DNA of 24,440 bases from Limnoglobus sp043757025 (GTDB lineage: Bacteria; Planctomycetota; Planctomycetia; Gemmatales; Gemmataceae), in NCBI GenBank assembly GCA_043757025.1, contig JAYVQG010000225.1, positions 1-24,440 of the forward strand, written 5' to 3'. The first letter of the stretch is position 1, and each line of letters starts with the position of its first letter. Under the pieces are notes generated by a model. The model did not search any database. It was given only the letters and a program-made list of their open reading frames with translations, and was not told the DNA's origin. This document shows positions 9,056-17,662 of this stretch, one piece after another. Position numbers and translations under genes: made by a program.

Positions 9056-9753
9056 AGCACGGAAGCAACCAGTTACTCGTCAGCGTCCGCAACGCCGAGG
9101 AAGCGCTCGTCGCCATTGCGGCCGGTGCGGACCTCATCGATATCAAGGAACCATCGAAGGGCGCGCTCGGCATGGCCGAAGCGGAAGTCGTCGCTGCCGT
9201 CGTCGATGCTGTGGCGGGGCAAGTGCCCGTCAGTGCCGCGTTCGGCGAATGGCACCCGGCGATTCTCACCGAAGCGCACTGGCACCTCCAACTCAAGCTC
9301 GATTACATCAAATGGGGACTCGCCGGGTACACGCACACGCCCGGTTGGGGCGAAGATTTGCTCGATGTGCGTCGCCAAGTGCGTCGCGGTCCGGAAGTCG
9401 TTGCGGTCGCATACGCCGACTGGCAACGCGCCAAATCGGTGCCGCCCGACGAAGTCGCGAAGTTCGCCAAACGGTTCCGCTTCAAAGCGTTTTTGCTCGA
9501 CACCTACGTGAAAGACAGCAAGAACCTGCTCAACTTCCTCGACGTGGATGAGATCGCCGAACTGGTGACGACACTACAAGCGAGCGGCGTCCCCGTGGCC
9601 ATCGGCGGCTCGTTGAAGTTCGAGAACTTGAAGGCGTTGAAGGCCGTGAAACCGACGTGGTACGCCGTCCGCGGAGCCGTCTGCATGGCGGGCCTGCGCG
9701 ACGGCGAAATCGACCCGCTGCGCGTCAAGAAGTGGAAAGAGGCCATCGCGTGA
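9052..9753 (+). CDS. mfnB: (5-formylfuran-3-yl)methyl phosphate synthase (MfnB family)
   Basis: MfnB makes the furan ring precursor of methanofuran from two glyceraldehyde-3-phosphate molecules. Bacteria with tetrahydromethanopterin-linked C1 transfer, including many planctomycetes, carry it. The 233-residue product is a TIM-barrel-type protein. LLVSVRNAEEALVAIAAGAD starts it, LIDIKEPSKGALGM carries the conserved Lys of the active site, and AFLLDTYVKDSKNLLNFL and VAIGGSLKFENL form later strands. I chose the ATG at 9052, which overlaps the ASCH stop; an upstream open frame exists but is a shadow of the ASCH gene. No other methanofuran genes are in the window. Assignment rests on family recognition. 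Confidence 0.85.
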   Translation: MKHGSNQLLVSVRNAEEALVAIAAGADLIDIKEPSKGALGMAEAEVVAAVVDAVAGQVPVSAAFGEWHPAILTEAHWHLQLKLDYIKWGLAGYTHTPGWGEDLLDVRRQVRRGPEVVAVAYADWQRAKSVPPDEVAKFAKRFRFKAFLLDTYVKDSKNLLNFLDVDEIAELVTTLQASGVPVAIGGSLKFENLKALKAVKPTWYAVRGAVCMAGLRDGEIDPLRVKKWKEAIA

Positions 9754-9838
9754 TTCGCCGACGCAGAGGATTTGCAGGTCGCGCACTCGCTCCGCTACGA
9801 AGGCTGCGCGTCGCGGCTAAACGCCGATTGCCGACTCC

Positions 9839-9856
9839 TTGTGAAAATTTTCACAA
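9839..9856. promoter_or_regulatory. Perfect 18-bp palindrome, CRP/FNR-type operator candidate
   Basis: TTGTGAAAATTTTCACAA is a perfect 18-bp palindrome containing TGTGA-N6-TCACA, the classic spacing of CRP/FNR-family sites. It lies 8 nt upstream of the proposed -35 box and about 55 nt before the first gene of the atp operon. Which regulator binds, if any, cannot be read from the sequence. Confidence 0.55.
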
Positions 9857-9863
9857 CCTGCCG

Positions 9864-9891
9864 TTGACGTTCTTTCATGCCCTCGCACAAT
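9864..9891 (+). promoter_or_regulatory. Candidate sigma70-like promoter of the atp operon
   Basis: TTGACG (9864-9869) is followed after 16 nt by CACAAT (9886-9891), giving 5/6 and 4/6 matches to the housekeeping consensus. A start of transcription near 9898 would leave a very short leader before the ATG at 9911. Nothing else promoter-like was seen between mfnB and the atp genes. Confidence 0.45.
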
Positions 9892-9910
9892 ACTCATCAT
9901 CGAATGAAAT

Positions 9911-10123
9911 ATGAGTGACTCACCCCCACCGCGACCGTTGTCCCCCCAGATGGGCTTGCTCGTTTTCGGGTCGGAGATTTCCGGTTTCGCACTGGTGGGT
10001 GTTGCGATTGACTTTGCCCTCGGTACGATCCACTCGATCCCGTGGGCGACGCTGATTCTGGCACCATTAGGCGTGATTGCGGCGTTTTGGCACCTGATGA
10101 AATTTGTGGCGAAAAAGCCGTGA
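9911..10123 (+). CDS. AtpZ/AtpI-type small ATP synthase accessory membrane protein
   Basis: This 70-residue protein has two hydrophobic segments (about 15-35 and 42-63) and ends in basic residues. The first helix contains FGSEISGFALVGVAIDF, like the Glu/Gly-rich helices of the ATPase gene 1 (AtpZ) family. These small proteins sit at the head of atp operons and are thought to help Mg2+ or Ca2+ handling or c-ring assembly. It is the first gene of the operon, and its stop overlaps the GTG of the next gene as GTGA (10120-10123). Confidence 0.7.
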   Translation: MSDSPPPRPLSPQMGLLVFGSEISGFALVGVAIDFALGTIHSIPWATLILAPLGVIAAFWHLMKFVAKKP

Positions 10124-10539
10124 GAGCCAATACGACCCGCAAAGAATGGGTGTGGCTGGCGACTCCGAGTTTGCTTTTGCTTGCGGTCGCCGGGTGTGTG
10201 TCGTTGGCAACTGACGACGCGAAACACCTGCGAAATGCTGGTATTGCTGTGATGTTGTGCCTGCCGGTCGCGGCGTTGTCTCTGTGGCTGATCCGCCGGA
10301 TGGCGAAGGATCACCCGAAACGGGCTGCGATTGGAATGTTAGCTGGGATGCTCATGCGGTTCACCGTGGCGATTGCTGGCGGTTGTGCGGTGTATCTCGG
10401 TTTCGATACGATTCATGCAGATGGCGTGGTTTTCTGGTTCTGGGTTCTAGCGGCCTACCTCTCCACACTGGCTGCCGAGGTCTTCGTTTTGGCGAAGCCC
10501 GGTTGGGTTGGTGCGGCGTCGGCGGTCGGGAAAGGGTGA
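10120..10539 (+). CDS. AtpI-like subunit, ATP synthase operon membrane protein
   Basis: I place the start at GTG 10120, overlapping the previous stop, rather than at an ATG further upstream that would read through the atpZ-like gene in another frame. The 139-residue product has four predicted membrane helices: WLATPSLLLLAVAGCV, AGIAVMLCLPVAALSLWLI, MLAGMLMRFTVAIAGGCAVYLGF and FWFWVLAAYLSTLAAEVFVL. The third and fourth resemble the conserved core of AtpI (subunit I), which assists c-ring assembly. Position between the AtpZ-like gene and atpB, only 8 nt before atpB, supports this. Sequence similarity to AtpI is weak, so the name is by pattern and place. Confidence 0.68.
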   Translation: MRANTTRKEWVWLATPSLLLLAVAGCVSLATDDAKHLRNAGIAVMLCLPVAALSLWLIRRMAKDHPKRAAIGMLAGMLMRFTVAIAGGCAVYLGFDTIHADGVVFWFWVLAAYLSTLAAEVFVLAKPGWVGAASAVGKG

Positions 10540-10547
10540 CGCGAAGT

Positions 10548-11438
10548 ATGTCCGCACCTGCCGCTGCTGGCAAGCCGTTGGATATCGATCCGTTTCATCA
10601 CGTCATCGATGGGCCGGGCATCGAGATTTTTGAATCGCTGAACCTCGGCATTCACCTGCCCGCGATTGCGGGCTACCAGATCACGAAGTTCCACGTGTTC
10701 CTCGCACTCGCGGCCACGATCGTCGCCGTCGCGATGATCTGGATCGGTCGCAAGATGGCGACCGGCGAGAACCCGCGCGGCAAGATGTGGAACCTGCTGG
10801 AATCGCTACTGTACTTCGTTCGCGAAAAGATCGCGAAGCCGGGCCTCAACGACGAAGCCGACAAGTACGTGCCGTTCCTAACGACGATCTTCCTGTTTAT
10901 TTTCCTGACGAACCTGCTCGGAATGATCCCGTTTCTCGGCTCGGCGACGGCGAGTATTGCCGTCACGTTTGCCTTAGCCTTGTGTAGTTTCGTGGTGATT
11001 CACGTCTCGGGTATCCAGGAGATGGGCTTCAAGAAGTATATGCTCTCGTTCATTCCGCACCTGCACCTCGAAGGTGGCCCCGCGATTAAGTTTATGGGCT
11101 TGCTGATTACGATCGGCATGGCGATGCTCGAATACGCGACGGCGTTCATTCGCCTCGCGGTGTTGGCCATTCGTCTATTCGCGAATATGTTGGCGGGGCA
11201 CACGGCCCTGTTCATGATCCTGTTCTTCATCCAGTATGTGTCGCGTCCGATTTCCGACCCGATGGGCGGTTATTTGCACGAGTCGCCAGGCTGGTTGTAT
11301 TACGTGATCGCACCGGTGAGCATCTTGCTTTCGGTGGCGCTGAGTTGCCTCGAACTGTTCGTTGCCGGATTGCAAGCGTTCGTGTTTACGCTGCTGACCT
11401 CGATCTTCATCGGGTTGGCGAAACACCCGGCCCACTAA
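10548..11438 (+). CDS. atpB: ATP synthase subunit a
   Basis: Subunit a forms the proton half-channels of Fo next to the c ring in the membrane. The 296-residue product starts at ATG 10548, with several transmembrane helices: residues about 48-66, 110-130, 134-153, 182-200, 203-225 and the C-terminal 263-290. The essential arginine is Arg209 in AIRLFANMLAGH, the signature of all a subunits. LGMIPFLG (124-131) marks helix 2. The long N-terminal stretch before the first helix (DPFHHVIDGPGIEIFE) is acidic and probably external. The stop is followed after 42 nt by atpE. Confidence 0.96.
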   Translation: MSAPAAAGKPLDIDPFHHVIDGPGIEIFESLNLGIHLPAIAGYQITKFHVFLALAATIVAVAMIWIGRKMATGENPRGKMWNLLESLLYFVREKIAKPGLNDEADKYVPFLTTIFLFIFLTNLLGMIPFLGSATASIAVTFALALCSFVVIHVSGIQEMGFKKYMLSFIPHLHLEGGPAIKFMGLLITIGMAMLEYATAFIRLAVLAIRLFANMLAGHTALFMILFFIQYVSRPISDPMGGYLHESPGWLYYVIAPVSILLSVALSCLELFVAGLQAFVFTLLTSIFIGLAKHPAH

Positions 11439-11480
11439 CTTTTAAGACCCCAACCGTTTCCCCGAAAGGACGTACGAGTC

Positions 11481-11777
11481 ATGCAACGTCGCATTCTGCC
11501 TCTCGTCGGTGCTCTGCTTCTGGTTCTCTGTTCGTCGAACTTCGCGTTCGCTGCCGGCGCGGGTGGCGCAGCCGCGATCGGCATGGGCCTGAGCGTCGTC
11601 GGTATCGGTATCGGCCTCGGCCTCATCGGCAACGCCGCGATGAGTGGGATCGCCCGTCAGCCCGAACAAGCGGGCACGATCCAAACCGCCATGTTGATCG
11701 TCGGTGGTCTGGTCGAAGGAGCCGGGATTCTCTCGCTGATCCTTTGCCTCGTCACCATCTTCGTCGATACGAAGTAA
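11481..11777 (+). CDS. atpE: ATP synthase subunit c, with N-terminal signal peptide
   Basis: Subunit c forms the proton-driven rotor ring. The precursor of 98 residues begins with a signal-like sequence (RR, a Leu-rich core, and AFA at 22-24 as likely cleavage site), unlike the leaderless c subunit of E. coli. Helix 1 carries the glycine repeat GIGIGLGLIG (41-50). The polar loop is ARQPE (58-62), and helix 2 has the ion-carrying Glu79 in GGLVEGAGILS. The residues that would make a Na+ site (Gln in helix 1, Ser/Thr after the Glu) are absent, so H+ coupling is predicted. The ribosome-binding site AAAGGA is at 11465. Confidence 0.95.
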   Translation: MQRRILPLVGALLLVLCSSNFAFAAGAGGAAAIGMGLSVVGIGIGLGLIGNAAMSGIARQPEQAGTIQTAMLIVGGLVEGAGILSLILCLVTIFVDTK

Positions 11778-11812
11778 TTGGGGCTGGTTACCCGTTCACC
11801 GAGGTGCGACGC

Positions 11813-12463
11813 ATGTTGACTCGATGCCTACTTGTGCTACTCGCGGTGAGCGTGGGGGCGCTATTCGTTGCGGCACCTTCGGCGAAAGCCGCAGCAGTGA
11901 AGGCCGCGACGGGTGAAGTCGCGAAGACGGCCGATGCGGGCCACGAGAAAGACCCGACCGCGTTCATCGACTTCCCGAAGCGTTGGGATCTCACCATTTA
12001 CACGCTCGTCGTGTTCTTGTTGCTGTTCCTGATCCTTTACAAGTTCGCATGGCCGAACATCTCCGCGGGCTTGCAGAAGCGCGAAGAGATGCTGTCTGCG
12101 GTGAAGGATGCCGCCGATAAGGCGAAACGCGAAGCCGAAGAGATGCACGCCAAGCTGCAAGCCGAGTTTGCGACCGCGAACGACAAGGTTCGGGCGATGC
12201 TCGAAGAAGCCCGCCGCGATGCGGATGCACTTCGCGTGAAGGAACGGGAAATCGGTCAGAAGGAAGCCCAAGCCGAACGCGAAAAAGCGAAGCGGGAAAT
12301 CGAAACCGCGAAAGAAGTCGCGCTGCAAGAGATTTACATTAAATCGGTCGATCTTGCGGCATTAATGTCGAGCAAAGCCGTGCGGCGCAACATGACCGCC
12401 GACGATCACCGTCGGCTCGTCGATGAATCGCTCGCGGAACTCAAAACCGCCTCGCGGAACTAA
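11813..12463 (+). CDS. atpF: ATP synthase subunit b, with N-terminal signal peptide
   Basis: Subunit b is the peripheral stalk that holds F1 against rotation. The frame is open upstream, but ATG 11813 has a GAGGTG ribosome-binding site 6 nt before it and follows the atpE stop by 35 nt. The 216-residue precursor starts with a signal-like segment (residues 5-26, LLVLLAVSVGALFVAAPSAKA), a polar linker, then the single membrane helix (about 60-80, TIYTLVVFLLLFLILYKFAW). A long charged heptad-like coiled coil (about 85-190) follows. The signal peptide ahead of the anchor mirrors that of atpE. A 179-nt repeat-filled gap separates it from atpH. Confidence 0.93.
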   Translation: MLTRCLLVLLAVSVGALFVAAPSAKAAAVKAATGEVAKTADAGHEKDPTAFIDFPKRWDLTIYTLVVFLLLFLILYKFAWPNISAGLQKREEMLSAVKDAADKAKREAEEMHAKLQAEFATANDKVRAMLEEARRDADALRVKEREIGQKEAQAEREKAKREIETAKEVALQEIYIKSVDLAALMSSKAVRRNMTADDHRRLVDESLAELKTASRN

Positions 12464-12465
12464 TT

Positions 12466-12627
12466 ACCGGGGTCAATCGTGTAGCCGGCCTCTGTGAGGC
12501 CGGTTCTACAAAAACCGGGGTCAATCGTGTAGCCGGCCTCTGTGAGGCCGGTTCTACAAAAACCGGGGTCAATCATGTAGTGAGGCCGGTTCTACAAAAA
12601 CCGGGGTCACAGACCCCAGCTACAAAA
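12466..12627 (+). repeat. 48-bp tandem hairpin repeat array inside the atp operon
   Basis: Units begin ACCGGGGTCA at 12466, 12514, 12562 and 12600. The first two are 48 bp and essentially identical. The third is 38 bp and lacks the CCGGCCTCTG segment that forms one stem arm. The last is a short 28-bp version ending AGCTACAAAA. Full units hold CCGGCCTC-TGT-GAGGCCGG, an 8-bp GC-rich stem with GTAG/CTAC ends. The final unit holds GGGGTC-ACA-GACCCC (12603-12617). The stems match those of the dispersed elements at 22352 and 23828. The array fills the atpF-atpH gap and would be in the mRNA. Confidence 0.85.
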
Positions 12628-12642
12628 CCGCGGAGGCGTGCG

Positions 12643-13228
12643 ATGGCCGATACGAACGATGCGGTTCTCGATGCCGGTGCCGGCAAGGACCGACTCTCCC
12701 GCGTCTACGCGGAAGCGTTGATGCAGGAGGCCAAGAAGGCGAACGAGGTCGATCTCGTCGGTACGGAACTCGATGCAGTGGTTCGCGATGTCCTCAATTC
12801 GCACCCGAACATCGACGCCTACCTTCGCAGCCCGGTCATCAGTCGCCGCCAGAAAGAACCGGTGCTGGAGCGTGCCTTCGCGGGCCGTTCCTCGAACCTG
12901 GTTCGCGCCCTCATCGGCGTGCTGAACAAGAACGGCCGGCTCGGGCAGATTCGCTCGGTCCGCGCCGCCTACCAACGGTTGCGCGAACAGCAATCGGGCC
13001 TGATCCGCGTACTGGTGAAGTCCGCTTCGCCACTCGACGACGGCCAACGCGAACATTTGAAATCTACCCTGGCGGCGCAGCTCAAAGGGGAGCCGGTACT
13101 CGACGTCAAAGTCGATCCCGAACTCCTCGGCGGGCTCGTTATCCAGATCGGCGACCGGGTGTACGATATGTCCGTTCGGACCCGACTCCAGTCGATCCGC
13201 GCACAACTGATGGACGGGGGCACGAGTT

Positions 13229-13245
<17 letters not shown>
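12643..13245 (+). CDS. atpH: ATP synthase subunit delta
   Basis: Delta (OSCP) caps the alpha3-beta3 head and joins it to the b stalk. ATG 12643 follows a GGAGGCG ribosome-binding site; an upstream open frame only reads through the repeat array. The 200-residue product has the N-terminal helical domain (RLSRVYAEALMQEAKK) and the C-terminal signature KVDPELLGGLVIQIGDRVYDMSVRTRL near residues 166-192, typical of the family. Its end overlaps the atpA start by 17 nt, consistent with translational coupling. Confidence 0.93.
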
Positions 13246-14947
<1,702 letters not shown>

Positions 14948-15119
14948 TGGTCAGCAGTCAGCGGTCAGCTATCAGCTAAACCCCTTAGCTATCAGCTTAC
15001 AGCGGTCAGCTATCAGCTAAACCGCCGCGCTGAGAATTGCCAGCAGTTCGTCCGATAGCACGCACCGGTATTTGTCTCGGTTTTTTCCTAGCTGACCGCT
15101 GACAGCTGATAGCTGATAG
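14948..15119. repeat. TCAGC-rich inverted repeat element B
   Basis: A 21-bp unit occurs exactly twice as a direct repeat, at 14959-14979 and 15000-15020. Its complement reappears at 15090-15119 (AGCTGACCGCTG at 15090-15101 pairs with CAGCGGTCAGCT), followed by GCTGATAGCTGATAGC. The arms flank a core of about 68 nt with no resemblance to the core of element A. The element occupies nearly the whole atpA-atpG gap, begins right after the atpA stop and ends about 20 nt before the atpG start. In the transcript it could form a long stem. Confidence 0.75.
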
Positions 15120-15141
15120 CGGAACGACGAAGGCTTTCCTC

Positions 15142-16011
15142 ATGGCCAATCTCCGTGCCCTTGTGAAACGCCGTAAGGCGGTGCGGAACATCCGCAAAAT
15201 CACCAAGACGATGGAGCTGATCGCGACCGCGCGCTTCAAGAAGGCGCTCGACCGCGCGACCGAAGCCGAAGCGTACACGAAGAAGATCGCCGAATTGGCG
15301 TCCGACCTGAGTCAGAATGCGGGCGAAGTCTCGCACCCGCTGTTGGCCGTGCGGGCGACCGTGAAGAAGGTGCTGTTCCTCGTTTGTACCTCGAACCGCG
15401 GCTTGTGCGGTGGCTACAACGGCGGCGTTCTCCGCGAGGCGATGATCAAGATTCGCCAACTGAAAGCCGACGGAATACCGGTCGAACTCGACATCTCCGG
15501 GCGTCGCGGCATCACGTTCTTCAAGTTCCAGGGCATCCCCGCCACCAACACCTACCAGCACTTCGAAGACAAGCCCGCCTTCGAGCAAGTCGACGAAGTC
15601 GCAACCCGCTACATCGACATGTTCGTCTCCGGGCAAGTCGATGAAATCTACGTTTGCTACCAGAAGTTCCAGACGATCTCGCGCCAAACGCCCGTGGTCG
15701 AGAAGTTGCTGCCGTTGAGTAGCGTCGGTGCCAAGGAAACGACTGGCCCGAAAGCCGATTACGAATTCCTGCCGAACGCCGGCGAGATCCTCAGCGAGCT
15801 GGTGCCCGTCGCGTTCAAGGTGCGATTGTTCAAGTGCTTCCTCGATGCCGCCGTCAGCGAGCAGATCGCCCGCCGCGTCGCCATGAAGGCCGCCACCGAA
15901 AACGCAGGCGACCTCATCAAGGATATTTCGCGCGTCTACAACCGAACGCGACAGGCGAACATCACGAAGGAAATCAGCGAGCTAATCGCCGGCAGCGAGG
16001 CGCTGAAGTAA
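15142..16011 (+). CDS. atpG: ATP synthase subunit gamma
   Basis: Gamma is the central rotor shaft turning inside the alpha3-beta3 head. The 289-residue product has the normal length. It has the two terminal helices that form the coiled-coil shaft: N-terminal RRKAVRNIRKITKTMELIAT (residues about 10-29) and C-terminal DISRVYNRTRQANITKEISE. The central Rossmann-like part includes LFLVCTSNRGLCGGYN (75-90). The gene is separated from atpA by repeat element B and followed within 40 nt by the accessory block that splits it from atpD. Confidence 0.96.
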   Translation: MANLRALVKRRKAVRNIRKITKTMELIATARFKKALDRATEAEAYTKKIAELASDLSQNAGEVSHPLLAVRATVKKVLFLVCTSNRGLCGGYNGGVLREAMIKIRQLKADGIPVELDISGRRGITFFKFQGIPATNTYQHFEDKPAFEQVDEVATRYIDMFVSGQVDEIYVCYQKFQTISRQTPVVEKLLPLSSVGAKETTGPKADYEFLPNAGEILSELVPVAFKVRLFKCFLDAAVSEQIARRVAMKAATENAGDLIKDISRVYNRTRQANITKEISELIAGSEALK

Positions 16012-16040
16012 CGGAGACGGTGCGTGAATCCGGTGGGAGG

Positions 16041-16076
16041 GCATACAAATGAGATCGGGCATACAAATGAGATCGA
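16041..16076 (+). repeat. 18-bp tandem duplication at a start codon
   Basis: Two adjacent 18-bp copies (16041-16058 and 16059-16076) differ only in the last base. Each contains CATACAAATGAGATCG, so the ATG start at 16049 is duplicated in frame at 16067. The strong GGGAGG site (16035-16040) serves only the first ATG at good spacing. This is a recent slippage or duplication event. Confidence 0.85.
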
Positions 16077-16384
16077 GCAAACAATCGTGGCTGATTCCAC
16101 GTGTCCCCACACCAGTCGCAGTGACAATGATTGTCGTTGGTGGGTTGCTCGTGATGTGTGCAGCGATTACTGCAATGTAGTATTTGGGAGCACCAAAACT
16201 CGTACGAAATCCGTTTGAAACATTCGGCAAAGAGTATGTTGATACCGGATCGTCGTTTGCAATGACAATGTTATTTGCGAGCGGTTGTCTGGGTGTAGGG
16301 ATGATCCTCGCAGGGATTTACGGTTCGCGAAAGTCGCCAGTTATGGCAATGTTCGATGACACGACGAAGAGCGAAGTGGAATGA
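16049..16384 (+). pseudogene. Small two-helix membrane protein frame split by in-frame TAG
   Basis: ATG 16049 has an excellent GGGAGG ribosome-binding site 8 nt upstream. The frame gives 43 residues with one hydrophobic helix (TPVAVTMIVVGGLLVMCAAITAM) and stops at TAG 16178-16180. The same frame then stays open for 67 more codons to TGA 16384. It encodes YLGAPKLVRNPFETFGKEYV and a second helix (FAMTMLFASGCLGVGMILAGIYG) before a charged tail. The simplest reading is one two-helix protein of about 110 residues interrupted by a nonsense codon. Two separate small genes, the second starting at TTG 16184, is the alternative. No family is recognised. Confidence 0.5.
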
Positions 16385-16407
16385 ATAAATGACGCGGAGT
16401 GGGAGCG

Positions 16408-17202
16408 ATGATCGGCCGACGATTGTGGATTTTGGTCGGTGCATTACTCGTCGCTCAGGCGTTTTATGTCAGTTACGCGAACGAGACTGACGACTGGTTT
16501 TCAGCGAACGAACGCTGGACAATCGGTTTGCCTTGGTCTCCGTGGTACGAACGAACGTGGTGGTCGAATGAGTGGGAAGGTGGCGGGAATTCTCACCATC
16601 GATTTGTCTCGTTGTCATCCGGGATGTTTTGGGTTGGCGCGATGATGTTGTGGGGTGCGTGGTACACGAGGGATTTCGCTGCCGAGATGGAATCGGAGAA
16701 ACGTGCAAAAATGACGCAGCATACGACTCCGAGCCGCCGACGACTGAAGTTCGATTCACTCGACGATATCGTTCGCGATGCGGAGAACTTGCTGGCAAAG
16801 GGTTACGACAAAGCGGGCCAGTGGGACTTCGCCCAAGTATGCAACCACTGTGCGCTCTGGGTGAAATACCCGCTCGACGGGTTTCCGAAATTGCCACTGT
16901 GGCTGAAGCCAATCTTCTTCGTGGTGAAGCGAACGGTCCTGCCGAAGCTCGAACGGCAGATGCGGGAAACGAAGACGATGCCAGTGGGCATGAGCACTGC
17001 CCCGATGACCGTCTTCCCTCCGGGACAAGACGAGGTCGCCGCGCTCGCCGGGTTAAAGGCGCAGCTGGAACGCTACAAAACGCATGCGGGACCAATACAT
17101 CCGTCGCCGCTGCGGGGCTTGCTGAGCTTAGCCGAGTGGGAAGACACTGCAAAAACGCACTGCGCCCACCACCTGAGCTTTCTGGTGCCGAAAGCGGGTT
17201 GA
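16408..17202 (+). CDS. Membrane-anchored DUF1569 (DinB-like fold) protein
   Basis: This 264-residue protein has two membrane helices at its N-terminus (about 5-22 and 67-86), with a Trp-rich external loop between them. A short charged linker (91-101) leads to a DUF1569 domain (about 112-262). DUF1569 belongs to the DinB/YfiT-like four-helix metal-binding superfamily. Candidate ligands are His147 (FAQVCNHCALW) and His251/His254/His255 (KTHCAHHLSF). ATG 16408 has a GGAG site 8 nt upstream. Met102 at 16711 could start a stand-alone 163-residue DUF1569 protein, with a GGAG about 12 nt before it, so this may be a fusion or two products of one frame. Catalytic role unknown. Confidence 0.75.
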   Translation: MIGRRLWILVGALLVAQAFYVSYANETDDWFSANERWTIGLPWSPWYERTWWSNEWEGGGNSHHRFVSLSSGMFWVGAMMLWGAWYTRDFAAEMESEKRAKMTQHTTPSRRRLKFDSLDDIVRDAENLLAKGYDKAGQWDFAQVCNHCALWVKYPLDGFPKLPLWLKPIFFVVKRTVLPKLERQMRETKTMPVGMSTAPMTVFPPGQDEVAALAGLKAQLERYKTHAGPIHPSPLRGLLSLAEWEDTAKTHCAHHLSFLVPKAG

Positions 17203-17205
17203 GCC

Positions 17206-17649
17206 ATGCTGACACCCGCCGACATGCCACCGGGATACGTGTTAGTGATTTCCAAACTGGATGAGGTCGATATCCAGGATGCGCAAGACGCTGAGTTGGC
17301 AATGAGTGCTTACCTTCGTCCGAATGGAGAACTCGTTTTCGATATTCGAACCGAATCGAGTATCACGGGAACTCGCAATATCGTTCGCGGCAAAGAGTTG
17401 TTTCGTTTGATGATTCAACACTACGGTTCGTCGATACAGACGATCCACTGCTACTGGAATGACGAATCGACGAACTTGGCCGAGTTCAATCGATTTACCA
17501 AACGGGGTATGTCTGAGGAAGAGGCTGCTAGTAACGTGTGGTCTGGCGCACGAGCCATCGAACACGGCTTCGTGAACGTTACAATGGGTGAACGGATCAA
17601 GGCTGGCCCTGGTGCATATGCTATCGTGTCGGCGGACTTTTCACGATGA
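17206..17649 (+). CDS. Hypothetical protein, 147 residues
   Basis: I do not recognise this family. The protein is soluble, acidic in its first half, and looks alpha/beta. Visible blocks are GYVLVISKLDEVD, SAYLRPNGELVFDIRTE, a region with IQTIHCYWNDESTNLAEFNR, and FTKRGMSEEEAASNVWSGARAIEHGF near residues 98-123. The start is ATG 17206, 3 nt after the DUF1569 stop, and 13 nt separate its stop from the next gene, so it is translated as part of the same message. A role with its neighbour is plausible from spacing only; a toxin or immunity function is conceivable but unsupported. Confidence 0.7.
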   Translation: MLTPADMPPGYVLVISKLDEVDIQDAQDAELAMSAYLRPNGELVFDIRTESSITGTRNIVRGKELFRLMIQHYGSSIQTIHCYWNDESTNLAEFNRFTKRGMSEEEAASNVWSGARAIEHGFVNVTMGERIKAGPGAYAIVSADFSR

Positions 17650-17662
17650 TGGAGGGCGGCAG

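Noticed and set aside
10042..10539. ATG at 10042 as start of the AtpI-like gene
   Set aside because: It would read 78 nt through the preceding membrane gene with a non-membrane, unlikely sequence; the GTG at 10120 gives a 4-bp overlap and a clean product.
11481..11777. Na+-coupled c subunit
   Set aside because: The helix 1 Gln and the Ser/Thr after the key Glu needed for Na+ binding are absent (Leu in helix 1 and Gly after Glu79).
12466..12627. CRISPR array
   Set aside because: The repeats are directly contiguous with no unique spacers, each unit is itself a hairpin, and no cas genes are present.
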